Origin: Pseudodesulfovibrio sp. zrk46
GTDB taxonomy: Bacteria > Desulfobacterota > Desulfovibrionia > Desulfovibrionales > Desulfovibrionaceae
DNA length: 64,000 bases
NCBI RefSeq assembly: GCF_012516435.1
Contig: NZ_CP051216.1
Span: 2,002,001-2,066,000, forward strand
Reading direction: 5' to 3'
Position 1 is the first letter of the stretch; every line of letters starts with the position of its first letter. Position numbers and translations under genes: made by a program. Of this stretch, positions 50,389 through 58,600 are shown piece after piece. The notes beneath the pieces were generated by a model, which did not search any database, was not told the origin of the DNA, and saw nothing but the letters and a program-made list of their open reading frames with translations.

Positions 50389-52290
50389 ATGTGCGGTATA
50401 ACGGGATTCCTGCTGAAAAATGCAGCCTGGTCCGATGAGGTGATGTCGCAGGCAGTGCACGAGATGAACGATACGCTCGCGCACAGAGGTCCTGATGATT
50501 CGGGCATTTGGGTCGACAAGACCGCCGGAGTCGCATTCGGGCATCGCCGTCTGTCTATTCTTGACCTGTCGCCTTTGGGGCATCAGCCGATGCAGTCAGT
50601 CTCGAAGCGATATTCGCTGATCTTCAATGGAGAAGTGTATAACCACCTCTCCCTTCGTGAAGAGCTGGCTGCCTCTGGCTATGAATTCCGTGGCGGCTCA
50701 GACACCGAGACCATGTTGGCGGCCTTTGAAGCGTGGGGCATTCGCAAGGCGGTGACGCGTTTCATAGGGATGTTCGCCTTTGCCCTTTGGGACAACGTCA
50801 ACAGGAAGTTGTTCCTTTGCCGGGACCGTATGGGAATCAAACCACTGTATTATGGCTTGGTTTCCAGTGCACTGGTGTTCGGCTCGGAGCTGAAAGCGAT
50901 TCGAGCTTTTCCTGAAATTTCTCTCTCTGTTGACCGTGAAGCCCTTTCCCTGTTCTTCAGGCACAACTATATTCCCGCTCCATACAGTATCTACAAAGAG
51001 ATCAAGAAGCTTGAGCCCGGCATGCTGGTGCAGTTTGATGGCTCCGGTCGCCTGATTGACGAGGATAAATATTGGTCGCCAAGCGATGTCTGGGACCATG
51101 GCATTCGTAATCCGTTTCTCGGTACGGAAGAAGATGCCGTCGTCGAGCTGGAAAAAATTCTGACTGATGCCGTCGGCCTCCGCATGCTTTCTGATGTGCC
51201 CTTGGGAGCCTTGCTCTCTGGCGGAATAGATTCTTCCGTTGTCACTGCCTTGATGCAGAAGCAGAGTGCTCAGCCTGTGAAAACTTTTTCGGTAGGATTT
51301 CAGGAAGCCGCATTTAACGAAGCAGAATTTGCACGCAAAGTGGCATCCCATCTAGGAACTGACCACACGGAGTTGATGGTCAGCCCGCAGAATTTGCTTG
51401 ATGCCGTTTCTGAGATGCCCACAATTTGGGATGAACCTTTTGCTGATTCTTCCCAGTTGCCAACCCTGTGCGTCAGTCGGTTGGCCCGCCAGAGCGTGAC
51501 GGTGTGTCTTTCCGGCGATGGCGGGGATGAGCTTTTCTATGGATATCAGCGTTATCAGTGGATGGATTCTGTCTGGCGTCAGCTTTCCCGATTCCCACTC
51601 TCTGTGAGGAAGCTACTGGCGCATGCCCGACACCTTCCCAAAGAACTCTTTTCCTTGTTGGGAAGCAAAGGAACCAAGATACACTGGCGACTCGAAGCGT
51701 TGGGGCTTGAGTCCTTTTCCGATCTGTATCGCTACTTCGTTTCACATCATAAAAATCCGGCGACATTCGTGCTTGGGGGCAGTGAGCCTCAAGTGCATCC
51801 GTTTAAGGCCATTGTTGGCTCAGACAGAATGTCGGACATGGCTTTGTGTGATGTGCAGACATATCTGCCTGATGATATCCTTACCAAGGTCGATCGTGCG
51901 AGCATGGCAACGAGTCTGGAAATGCGAGTGCCTATTTTGGACCATCGGGTGGCTGAATTTGCATCCACTTTGCCAACTTCATATAAATATGAGAACGGCA
52001 AGGGAAAGAGAGTCCTGCGCGAAGTGTTGTACAAGCATGTTCCAAGGGAGTTGGTGGAACGCCCGAAGATGGGCTTCGGTGTTCCCATTGAACGATGGTT
52101 GAAGGCCGAGTTGAGAGACTGGGCTGAAGCGCTTCTTGATGAAAACCTGCTCCGTTCACAAGGTTATCTTGATGCTGGTGCTGTCACGAAGATGTGGCGT
52201 GAATATCTTCAGGGTCAAGTGAACTGGAACTACTATCTTTGGGACGTATTGATGTTCCAGCTGTGGCTGAAAGAGAATCATCAAATCTAA
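50389..52290 (+). CDS. asnB: Glutamine-hydrolysing asparagine synthetase-like amidotransferase
   Basis: A 633-aa AsnB-family enzyme. The Ntn glutaminase starts MCGITGFLL with the Cys2 nucleophile and has LAHRGPDDSG and FNGEVYNH. The synthetase domain has the PP-loop LLSGGIDSSVV near residue 277 and CLSGDGGDELFYGY. Homologues placed in O-antigen loci (WbpS-like) amidate uronic-acid sugars rather than aspartate. Context therefore suggests modification of a sugar carboxyl group, possibly a nonulosonate or hexuronate, but true asparagine synthesis is not excluded. GT4 gene begins two bases after the stop. Confidence 0.86.
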   Translation: MCGITGFLLKNAAWSDEVMSQAVHEMNDTLAHRGPDDSGIWVDKTAGVAFGHRRLSILDLSPLGHQPMQSVSKRYSLIFNGEVYNHLSLREELAASGYEFRGGSDTETMLAAFEAWGIRKAVTRFIGMFAFALWDNVNRKLFLCRDRMGIKPLYYGLVSSALVFGSELKAIRAFPEISLSVDREALSLFFRHNYIPAPYSIYKEIKKLEPGMLVQFDGSGRLIDEDKYWSPSDVWDHGIRNPFLGTEEDAVVELEKILTDAVGLRMLSDVPLGALLSGGIDSSVVTALMQKQSAQPVKTFSVGFQEAAFNEAEFARKVASHLGTDHTELMVSPQNLLDAVSEMPTIWDEPFADSSQLPTLCVSRLARQSVTVCLSGDGGDELFYGYQRYQWMDSVWRQLSRFPLSVRKLLAHARHLPKELFSLLGSKGTKIHWRLEALGLESFSDLYRYFVSHHKNPATFVLGGSEPQVHPFKAIVGSDRMSDMALCDVQTYLPDDILTKVDRASMATSLEMRVPILDHRVAEFASTLPTSYKYENGKGKRVLREVLYKHVPRELVERPKMGFGVPIERWLKAELRDWAEALLDENLLRSQGYLDAGAVTKMWREYLQGQVNWNYYLWDVLMFQLWLKENHQI

Positions 52291-52292
52291 TT

Positions 52293-53432
52293 ATGAAAGT
52301 ACTATTTCTGATTCGCAGTCTTGATCCCGGAGGGGCAGAACTACAATTGGTGACTCTGGCCAATGGTTTGGCCGGGTCGGGCCATGATGTTTCTGTCGCA
52401 GTTTTTTATCCGGGCGGCGAACTGGAATCCAAGCTTGAAGGCGTCTCGCTGCACTCTTTGAATAAAGGTGGACGCTGGGATTTGATACCTTTCTTACTGC
52501 GCTTGAAGCGGCTGGTGAACACTCTCGGGCCGGATGTGCTTCACAGTTTTCTTGGGACAGCCAATGCATTTGGGGCACTCCTTCGCCCGTTCTTGCCGGG
52601 GGTGAAGGTCGTGTGGGGCGTTCGTTCCGCTGAAATGAATTTAGAGAATTACGGGTGGGTGCACAGGGCGCATTACAAGGCGGAGTGCCTGCTTTCCCGT
52701 TTTGCATCCAAGATCATTGCAAATTCTGAGGCCGGGCTGGAGTATGCAGTGAAGTCCGGATTCCCACGGGGGCGTTGTGTTTTTATTCCAAACGGTATCG
52801 ATGTGGAGTCCTTCCGTCCGATGCCGGAAGAGGGCAAGGCGCTCCGGGCAGAGTGGGGCGTTTCCGACGATGAACTGCTCGTTGGAATAGTGGCTCGTAT
52901 CGATCCGATCAAAAACTATGACATGTTTCTCCGAGCTGCAGCACGTGCCTCCGAAAGCTTGCCTAAGTTGCGGTTCGTGTGTGTAGGCTCTGGGGGCAAT
53001 TCAGAGTATGCAGCTACTCTTCTAGCCACCTCTCGCGAATTGGGGCTGGAACAGTCTCTGATTTGGGCCGGGCATATAGGTGATATGCCGAGCGTCTATA
53101 GTGCGCTGGATGTGACGTGTTTAACTTCTTCGGGGGAAGGGTTTCCCAATGCCTTGTGTGAATCCATGGCTTGCGGGACTGTATGCATTTCGACCGACGT
53201 TGGTGATGCAGCCCAGATTGTGGGAGAAATTGGCCAGGTCGTACCTTCCGGTCAGCCGGTTGCTTTGGGAGAGGCTCTTTGTTCTTTGTTGCGACAGCCT
53301 CGGGAGCGTCTTGCGGAACTAGGGCGTGCTTCGAGGATGCGTATAAAAGAAAAGTACGGCGTCTCACTGATGGTACAACGTACCGAAAGTGTGCTGCATG
53401 AAGTTCTTGGTGGGCCTGATGAGACGAAATAA
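52293..53432 (+). CDS. GT4-family glycosyltransferase, second copy
   Basis: A 379-aa GT4 enzyme: N-terminal FLIRSLDPGGAELQLVTLANGL, acceptor-side VVWGVRSAEMNLENY, hinge GIVARIDPIKNYDMFLRAA near 208 and donor-site CLTSSGEGFPNALCESMACGTVCISTDVGDA near 285 with the E-x7-E pair. The frame is open from 52239 inside asnB; the ATG at 52293 just after the asnB stop starts the family sequence. Overlaps the next gene by 14 bases. Confidence 0.85.
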   Translation: MKVLFLIRSLDPGGAELQLVTLANGLAGSGHDVSVAVFYPGGELESKLEGVSLHSLNKGGRWDLIPFLLRLKRLVNTLGPDVLHSFLGTANAFGALLRPFLPGVKVVWGVRSAEMNLENYGWVHRAHYKAECLLSRFASKIIANSEAGLEYAVKSGFPRGRCVFIPNGIDVESFRPMPEEGKALRAEWGVSDDELLVGIVARIDPIKNYDMFLRAAARASESLPKLRFVCVGSGGNSEYAATLLATSRELGLEQSLIWAGHIGDMPSVYSALDVTCLTSSGEGFPNALCESMACGTVCISTDVGDAAQIVGEIGQVVPSGQPVALGEALCSLLRQPRERLAELGRASRMRIKEKYGVSLMVQRTESVLHEVLGGPDETK

Positions 53433-54504
53433 TCCTAATATCTTGAAATGGTGGCTGTTTGGGGCCATTGGGAGCTTTTTCGTGATCTGGGGGCTCTCCT
53501 TTTTCTTTTTGGATACCATCCGGCCTATCATCTATTATCCTGAGTTGCAGCTTCACGCACCGCCTGCCGGAACCGTATATCGGTACAGAGATGAAGGGGG
53601 CGGGACTACCGTTTACGGGAAGTATGGCATCCCCGGTATTCCTGATGTCGGTGTGCTTGATGGCGAAAAAATCTGCATATGGGGTGATTCCCATGTTGAA
53701 GCGCTTCAAGTCGACGACAAGGATAAACCGGGTCAGGTGCTGACCCGCCTCCTGCAAGAAAAGGGATACTCCAACAGCGTTGGCGTCGGCGTTGCCCGAA
53801 GCGGCGAAAGTGTTGCTGACTACGTTTTTCGAATCCCTCTGTACGAGAACGTCATTGGCCATGTTCAGGCCCATGTCATTTTGCTGTCTGGCATTGATGA
53901 CGTCATGCCGGATCAGGACAGGAGTTGCCACAGTCGCTTCGACAGCACTCCGCAGCCGAGTCTGACATTTTCGGAGTGTTTTCCTTCTGACACCGCTATT
54001 CAATACACGCCTTTCCTTTATGAAACAGGGACAAGTTTTCTCTACGAGATATATAATCAGCTGCGTAACCTGCACATTAGAATTGCCCCGGGTCCTGTTG
54101 TGAGCACGGCGTCTGCAGCAGGCGAACCGCAGCAGATGAATGGAGAGCGCCTGAAGGATGCGTGGCGCTTCCTTCTTGGAGAACTGAAGGCAGTCACCAC
54201 TGCCCCCATTATTTTTTTGTATGTCCCTCCCAGTCCTCCCGGAGAGAATCTCATAACAAAATTCGATGATCCTGATAGGCCTTATGTCGACGCCTTCTCA
54301 TCCCTTTGCAATGAATCCGGCGTTGGTTTTGTCGACAGCAGTCAACAGTACAAGGAGCTTTATGATGATTTGGGGTTGTTGCCCCGTGGATTCGATAATA
54401 CCCGTCCGGGGCTTGGTCATCTCAACAAGCAGGGCTTGAAGGTGGTCACTGAAGTGCTTGCTCAATATTTAATGGAGAATGGTTATGTTGTTCTCCCAAA
54501 TTGA
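53419..54504 (+). CDS. Membrane-anchored SGNH/AlgX-like acetylation partner
   Basis: A 361-aa protein with one N-terminal helix (about residues 12-34, WWLFGAIGSFFVIWGLSFFF) and a periplasmic SGNH-type domain: nucleophile block CIWGDSHVEALQVDD near residue 92, glycine block GVARSGESVADY, asparagine-type block ILLSGIDD, and GLGHLNKQGLKVV with the late His. It resembles AlgX/AlgJ-type partners of MBOAT acyltransferases. The MBOAT gene follows with 20 bases of overlap. The ATG at 53419 is favoured by GGTGGG; two earlier starts in the GT4 gene are possible. Confidence 0.72.
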   Translation: MRRNNPNILKWWLFGAIGSFFVIWGLSFFFLDTIRPIIYYPELQLHAPPAGTVYRYRDEGGGTTVYGKYGIPGIPDVGVLDGEKICIWGDSHVEALQVDDKDKPGQVLTRLLQEKGYSNSVGVGVARSGESVADYVFRIPLYENVIGHVQAHVILLSGIDDVMPDQDRSCHSRFDSTPQPSLTFSECFPSDTAIQYTPFLYETGTSFLYEIYNQLRNLHIRIAPGPVVSTASAAGEPQQMNGERLKDAWRFLLGELKAVTTAPIIFLYVPPSPPGENLITKFDDPDRPYVDAFSSLCNESGVGFVDSSQQYKELYDDLGLLPRGFDNTRPGLGHLNKQGLKVVTEVLAQYLMENGYVVLPN

Positions 54505-55885
54505 GTTCTTTATCTTTTTCGTCCTGGTGTTGACCTTTCTTGGTGTCGTGAAAAACAACACCACTCGGAAGGTATTTCTTCTGGGGGCCAGCTATTATTT
54601 CTACAGCTACTGGGATTATAGATTCTTATCGCTTATCCTGATTTCAACGCTGGTTGATTTTTGCGTAGGACTGGGACTCGAGAAATACAGGGATGCCTTG
54701 ACTCGCAGGGTGCTTTTGATCGTGAGCATAAGTGTTAATCTCGGGCTGCTGGTTTTTTTCAAATACTATAATTTCTTTATTGACTCATTCGCCCCGGCAT
54801 TCCAGATGATTGGGTTGCACCCCGGTACGCTGGATATCATCCTTCCAGTTGGTATTTCCTTCTATACATTCCAAACCTTGTCCTACTCCATAGACGTTTA
54901 CAGAGGGCGCCTCAAGACCACGAAGAGCTTGTTGGATTTTGCTTTGTTCGTCAGCTTTTTCCCACAGCTTGTCGCAGGTCCCATTGTGCGTGCCTCCCAT
55001 TTTCTACCTCAGTTGGAGGAGGCAAGAAGCACACGCTGGGATGACTTCTACCAAGGGGCAAGGCAGTTTGTTTTTGGACTGGGCAAGAAAGTGCTTATTG
55101 CGGATCGGTTGGCTACTTTTGTTGATCCGGTTTTTGCTTCGCCAGAGCTCTATAGTTCCGGCACCTTGTGGCTCGCTGCGGCAAGCTATTCACTCCAGAT
55201 CTATTTCGATTTCTCCGGGTACTCGGATATGGCTATCGGTGTCGCGAGATGCATGGGGTATGATCTGGGTAAGAACTTCAATTTCCCATATCTTTCACGT
55301 TCCTTGTCGGAGTTCTGGCAAAGATGGCACATCTCCCTTTCCTCATGGGTGCGCGACTATTTGTATATCCCGTTGGGAGGAAGCAGGTGTGGGCTTGCTC
55401 GTAATTGCTTCAATCTCATGCTGACCATGGTGGTGATGGGAGCCTGGCATGGTGCTGCTTGGACGTTTGTTGCCTGGGGCGCCCTTCATGGTTTTGGTCA
55501 AGTGGCCGCAAGACTGAAGATGGCCATTGTGGGTAGAAACGAAGGAGAAGTGGGGGGCGGAGTAAAGTTGGCGAATTGGGCCGGAACAATGTTGTTTGTG
55601 TTGGTCGGATGGATTTTGTTCCGTGCGGAAACATTCGGGCATGCAAAGGTGATGGTGGAGAGAATGCTGGTACTGTCGGATGGAGTGCGGTGGATGCCTG
55701 CTTTTGCGATATATGCAATAATAGGGACCGCTGTGATTCATTTAGTAGAGCTTTCAGGGCGAATGTCCTGGTTTTTTCTTAAAGAAGAAAAATGGTATGC
55801 TCCGGCTCTATTGCTCTCCATTGTGTGGGCTGTCATATTATTTCAGCCCAAAGGATTTAGCCCTTTTATTTATTTCCAGTTTTAA
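54485..55885 (+). CDS. MBOAT-family membrane O-acyltransferase (AlgI type), copy 2
   Basis: A 466-aa polytopic protein with FSQIEFFIFFVLVLTFLG, YYFYSYWDYRFLSL, LPVGISFYTFQTLSYSIDVYRG, FFPQLVAGPIVRASHFLPQ, YFDFSGYSDMAIGVAR, FWQRWHISLSSWVRDYLYIPLGG and the catalytic histidine of GAWHGAAW near 322. The YIPLGGSR loop is the true AlgI/PatA form and is lacking in copy 1, so the two probably transfer different acyl groups; this one may use acetyl-CoA. It is the last plus-strand gene before a strong bidirectional terminator. GGAG seven bases before the ATG at 54485 decides the start. Confidence 0.88.
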   Translation: MLFSQIEFFIFFVLVLTFLGVVKNNTTRKVFLLGASYYFYSYWDYRFLSLILISTLVDFCVGLGLEKYRDALTRRVLLIVSISVNLGLLVFFKYYNFFIDSFAPAFQMIGLHPGTLDIILPVGISFYTFQTLSYSIDVYRGRLKTTKSLLDFALFVSFFPQLVAGPIVRASHFLPQLEEARSTRWDDFYQGARQFVFGLGKKVLIADRLATFVDPVFASPELYSSGTLWLAAASYSLQIYFDFSGYSDMAIGVARCMGYDLGKNFNFPYLSRSLSEFWQRWHISLSSWVRDYLYIPLGGSRCGLARNCFNLMLTMVVMGAWHGAAWTFVAWGALHGFGQVAARLKMAIVGRNEGEVGGGVKLANWAGTMLFVLVGWILFRAETFGHAKVMVERMLVLSDGVRWMPAFAIYAIIGTAVIHLVELSGRMSWFFLKEEKWYAPALLLSIVWAVILFQPKGFSPFIYFQF

Positions 55886-55897
55886 GGTTTAAATGAA

Positions 55898-55934
55898 AAG
55901 GGCTGCCTTGGATAAAATATCAAAGGCAGCCCTT
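55898..55934. terminator. Bidirectional terminator closing the glycan locus
   Basis: A 17-base stem with one mismatch (55898-55914 with 55918-55934, loop AAA), flanked by A-rich and T-containing sequence on both sides (TTAAAAATTG after, TTAAATGAAAAG before). It separates the plus-strand MBOAT gene from the convergent 86-aa gene. Confidence 0.85.
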
Positions 55935-55956
55935 AAAAATTGATAGTCAAATCGCT

Positions 55957-56217
55957 CTAAGCGTTGCTCAACAACTTCTTCGCAATATCTAAATCATACA
56001 GACCGAGCGGGTTGCGTTCGGCGCTGCGTTCCTTCTTGTACATCTCGGCGGCAGCCTGAATGGCTTCGTAGGGGACCCACTGGTGCTTTTCCCAGATGAT
56101 GGGTTCTTGGGGGTTGTACATGCGAAATTCGATGGAGCCGTTGTTGTCGCGCACGTACATGCGCACATCAGGGTGCTGGAGGGACGGGGTGTAGTAGTGC
56201 CCGCGTTCATCTTTCAT
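55957..56217 (-). CDS. Small conserved-looking hypothetical protein
   Basis: An 86-aa soluble protein, MKDERGHYYTPSL at the start, with aromatic-rich middle (VRMYVRDNNG, IEFRMYNPQEPIIWEK) and a helical C-terminus rich in Glu, Arg and Leu. I recognise no domain. It begins two bases after the YkgJ-type gene's stop codon with GGGAGAAT upstream, so the two are co-translated. Its codon use is normal for the genome, which supports a real gene. Confidence 0.65.
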   Translation of the reverse strand: MKDERGHYYTPSLQHPDVRMYVRDNNGSIEFRMYNPQEPIIWEKHQWVPYEAIQAAAEMYKKERSAERNPLGLYDLDIAKKLLSNA

Positions 56218-56219
56218 AT

Positions 56220-56912
56220 CTATTCTCCCTGGGCGAAGCTGAACCGGATGGAGTCGCCCATTTCATATACTTTAATGTTCATGGTGAGCAGCAGGGTCTT
56301 CAAGGGGCGGCCGAAAAGGAATTCGGTCATCTCTTGAGATATGCCGGCCTTTTCCACGACGAGTCGGCGGATCTCCATGTCGTAGGTTACCATCTCCTTG
56401 AGCTCTCGACCTGCTTCGGCGTCACCTTCACGCGCCTTCTTGGCGATCTCTTCCATGCCGATGGGAGGACATTTGGCGTCGTGCTCCTCGACCAACTCGA
56501 GGAGAGGGTGGCCTTCGGGAAGAAGATCGTGGCGGGTGAGTCGATCCTGATTGTAGATGTCGCGAAGCGGACCAATATCACCACAGAACAATTTTTCACA
56601 TTCTACCGGACGCGACTCGTAGATGCCGCAACTGCACCCCTCAGGGCTATAAAAATGACATGTCCAGCGGCCGTCGCGTCCCTTGATTTTGAGTATCTCA
56701 GCTTCGAGGGGGCGGACGCTCATGGCGATCTGATCGTAAGCCCGTTCGCCGGGGCGAAGTGTAACGATATTGGCTAGTTCGATAGTGCCGTCCTCGATGA
56801 GGGGCATATCTTCCTTATGAAGGGCTGGGCCGCCCTTGCGGCAGCATTCGCCGCAACGCTTACAGATGTCGTTGTTTTCGTACTCGTTTTGCAAGTTTGT
56901 GTTGCTCCTCAT
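56220..56912 (-). CDS. YkgJ-family cysteine-cluster protein
   Basis: A 230-aa protein with the zinc/iron-chelating cluster of the YkgJ family: CKRCGECCRKGGPAL near residue 18 and CHFYSPEGCSCGIYESRPVEC near 82-102, plus a further Cys in LFCGD. These proteins are thought to bind a metal or iron-sulfur cluster, but their role is not established. The C-terminal half is helical and lacks known motifs. It is divergent from dsrAB with a 350-base intergenic region, which may reflect a function in the same sulfur-reducing metabolism. Confidence 0.82.
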   Translation of the reverse strand: MRSNTNLQNEYENNDICKRCGECCRKGGPALHKEDMPLIEDGTIELANIVTLRPGERAYDQIAMSVRPLEAEILKIKGRDGRWTCHFYSPEGCSCGIYESRPVECEKLFCGDIGPLRDIYNQDRLTRHDLLPEGHPLLELVEEHDAKCPPIGMEEIAKKAREGDAEAGRELKEMVTYDMEIRRLVVEKAGISQEMTEFLFGRPLKTLLLTMNIKVYEMGDSIRFSFAQGE

Positions 56913-57070
56913 ATCCTTTTCGGGTATCGATTATGTCGATCCATAACCTACTGCCAAGGACCGATACTCTGCCTGGGAGGCGAAGGCAAGTCCGGGCATG
57001 AAAAAAGGGCAGGATCCGTAGCGGGAGATGGTCCCGCAAAATAAGGATTGGCAATGCTTTTTGGGCAATT

Positions 57071-57104
57071 ACCGGTTGACATAAAACCGGTACGTCCATT
57101 ACAT
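57071..57104 (+). promoter_or_regulatory. dsr operon promoter with paired ACCGGT motif
   Basis: TTGACA (57076-57081) and TTACAT (57099-57104) are separated by exactly 17 bases, a near-consensus sigma-70 promoter placing the start near 57111 and giving a leader of about 150 bases. Two copies of the palindrome ACCGGT (57071-57076 and 57086-57091), 15 bases apart, straddle the -35 box, as expected for a regulator site. Confidence 0.65.
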
Positions 57105-57179
57105 TGGCACCCCTGCATACTTTGTGAATAGCGGCGCAAATGCCCTGTTCAACGCACTATGCGTCATGTAGCAAAGGTG

Positions 57180-57240
57180 TCCGGGCTCCGGTAAAAACTG
57201 TTGATGGCCCGGATTAAAATGGTTGATGGCAACATCTTAA
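57180..57240 (+). other. dsr leader: hairpin and 9-bp direct repeat
   Basis: In the leader, TCCGGGC (57180-57186) can pair with GCCCGGA (57207-57213). The nonamer GTTGATGGC occurs twice, at 57200-57208 and 57232-57240, the first copy overlapping the hairpin arm. This may affect stability or translation of the mRNA. No known riboswitch is recognised. Confidence 0.4.
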
Positions 57241-57262
57241 TCAAACAATGGAGGTTAAGGGA

Positions 57263-58582
57263 ATGGCGAAACACAAGACTCCTCTGTTGGATCAGCTGGA
57301 AAGCGGCCCGTGGCCCAGCTTCGTATCCGACATCAAACAGGAGGCAGCTAACCGAGCCAAGAACGAGAAAGGCATTGATTATCAGGTAGCAGTGGACTGC
57401 CCTGAAGATCTGCTCGGCGTTCTTGAAATGTCTTACACCGATGGTGAAACTCACTGGAAACACGGCGGCATCGTCGGCGTTTTCGGTTACGGCGGCGGCG
57501 TTATTGGCCGTTACTGTGACCAGCCCGAGATGTTCCCCGGTGTTGCTCACTTCCATACCGTTCGCGTGGCTCAGCCCGCTGGTATGTGGTACACCACTGA
57601 TTTCCTTCGCGGTATCATGGACATCTGGGACCTCCGCGGTTCCGGTCTGACCAACATGCATGGCGCCACTGGCGACATCGTTATGCTCGGTACTTCCACC
57701 CCGCAGCTCGAAGAAATCTTCTGGGAACTGACCCACAACATGGACGTTGACCTTGGTGGTTCCGGTTCCAACCTGCGTACTCCTGCTGCTTGCATGGGTA
57801 TGTCTCGCTGCCAGTACGCCTGTTACGACTCTCAGGAGCTGTGCTACAATCTGACCCAGGAATACCAGGACGAACTTCACCGTCCCGCATTCCCCTACAA
57901 GTTCAAGTTCAAGTTCGACGGTTGCCCGAATGGTTGCGTAGCTTCCATCGCCCGTTCCGACCTGTCCTTCATCGGTACCTGGAAAGATCCCATTAAGGTC
58001 GACCAGGAAAAGGTCGCTGCCTACGTTGGCGGTGAGATCGCTCCTAACGCTGGCGCTCACGCCGGTCGTGACTGGGGTGCATTTGACATCCAGAAAGAAG
58101 TCATCGACCTGTGTCCGTCCCAGTGCATCTCCTACGAAGATGGCAAGCTGGTCATGGATCACAAAGAGTGTGTCCGTTGCATGCACTGCATCAACACCAT
58201 GCCTCAGGCCCTGCGCATCGGCGACGAGCGCGGCTGCTCCATCCTCTGTGGTGCAAAGGCCCCGATCCTCGACGGTCCCCAGATGGGTTCCCTGCTCGTA
58301 CCCTTCGTTGAAGTCAACAAGGACGACGACTTCCAGGCCATCAAAGACATCGTTGAAAACGTTTGGGACTGGTGGATGGACGAAGGTAAGAACCGTGAGC
58401 GTATCGGTGAGACCATGAAGCGTCTCGGCTTTGCCGCTCTGGCAGATGCTGTCGGCATTGATGCTGACCCGCGCCACGTTCAGGAGCCCCGTCACAACCC
58501 CTACATCTTCTGGAAAGCTGAAGATGTTACCGGTGGTTGGGAACGCGACATCGCTGACTTCCGTAAACGCCACCAGCGCTAA
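57263..58582 (+). CDS. dsrA: Dissimilatory sulfite reductase, alpha subunit
   Basis: DsrA, with DsrB, forms the cytoplasmic alpha2beta2 siroheme enzyme that reduces sulfite in sulfate respiration. The 439-aa chain has the siroheme/[4Fe-4S] cysteines CMGMSRCQYAC (near residue 177) and DGCPNGCVA (near 221), and an inserted ferredoxin domain with CPSQCISY and CVRCMHCINTMP (near 284-312). KHGGIVGVFGYGGGVIGRY is the standard alpha-subunit N-terminal region. GGAGG precedes the ATG at 57263; an ATG at 57248 lies at that ribosome site and is rejected. Codon use is extremely biased, as in the most expressed genes. Reductive rather than oxidative use is indicated by dsrD. Confidence 0.98.
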   Translation: MAKHKTPLLDQLESGPWPSFVSDIKQEAANRAKNEKGIDYQVAVDCPEDLLGVLEMSYTDGETHWKHGGIVGVFGYGGGVIGRYCDQPEMFPGVAHFHTVRVAQPAGMWYTTDFLRGIMDIWDLRGSGLTNMHGATGDIVMLGTSTPQLEEIFWELTHNMDVDLGGSGSNLRTPAACMGMSRCQYACYDSQELCYNLTQEYQDELHRPAFPYKFKFKFDGCPNGCVASIARSDLSFIGTWKDPIKVDQEKVAAYVGGEIAPNAGAHAGRDWGAFDIQKEVIDLCPSQCISYEDGKLVMDHKECVRCMHCINTMPQALRIGDERGCSILCGAKAPILDGPQMGSLLVPFVEVNKDDDFQAIKDIVENVWDWWMDEGKNRERIGETMKRLGFAALADAVGIDADPRHVQEPRHNPYIFWKAEDVTGGWERDIADFRKRHQR

Positions 58583-58600
58583 AGATTGGAGGAAAATAAT

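Noticed and set aside
52027-52034. A third TTGTACAA inside asnB
   Set aside because: Single copy within coding sequence, far from any promoter; an eight-base palindrome is expected by chance at this rate.
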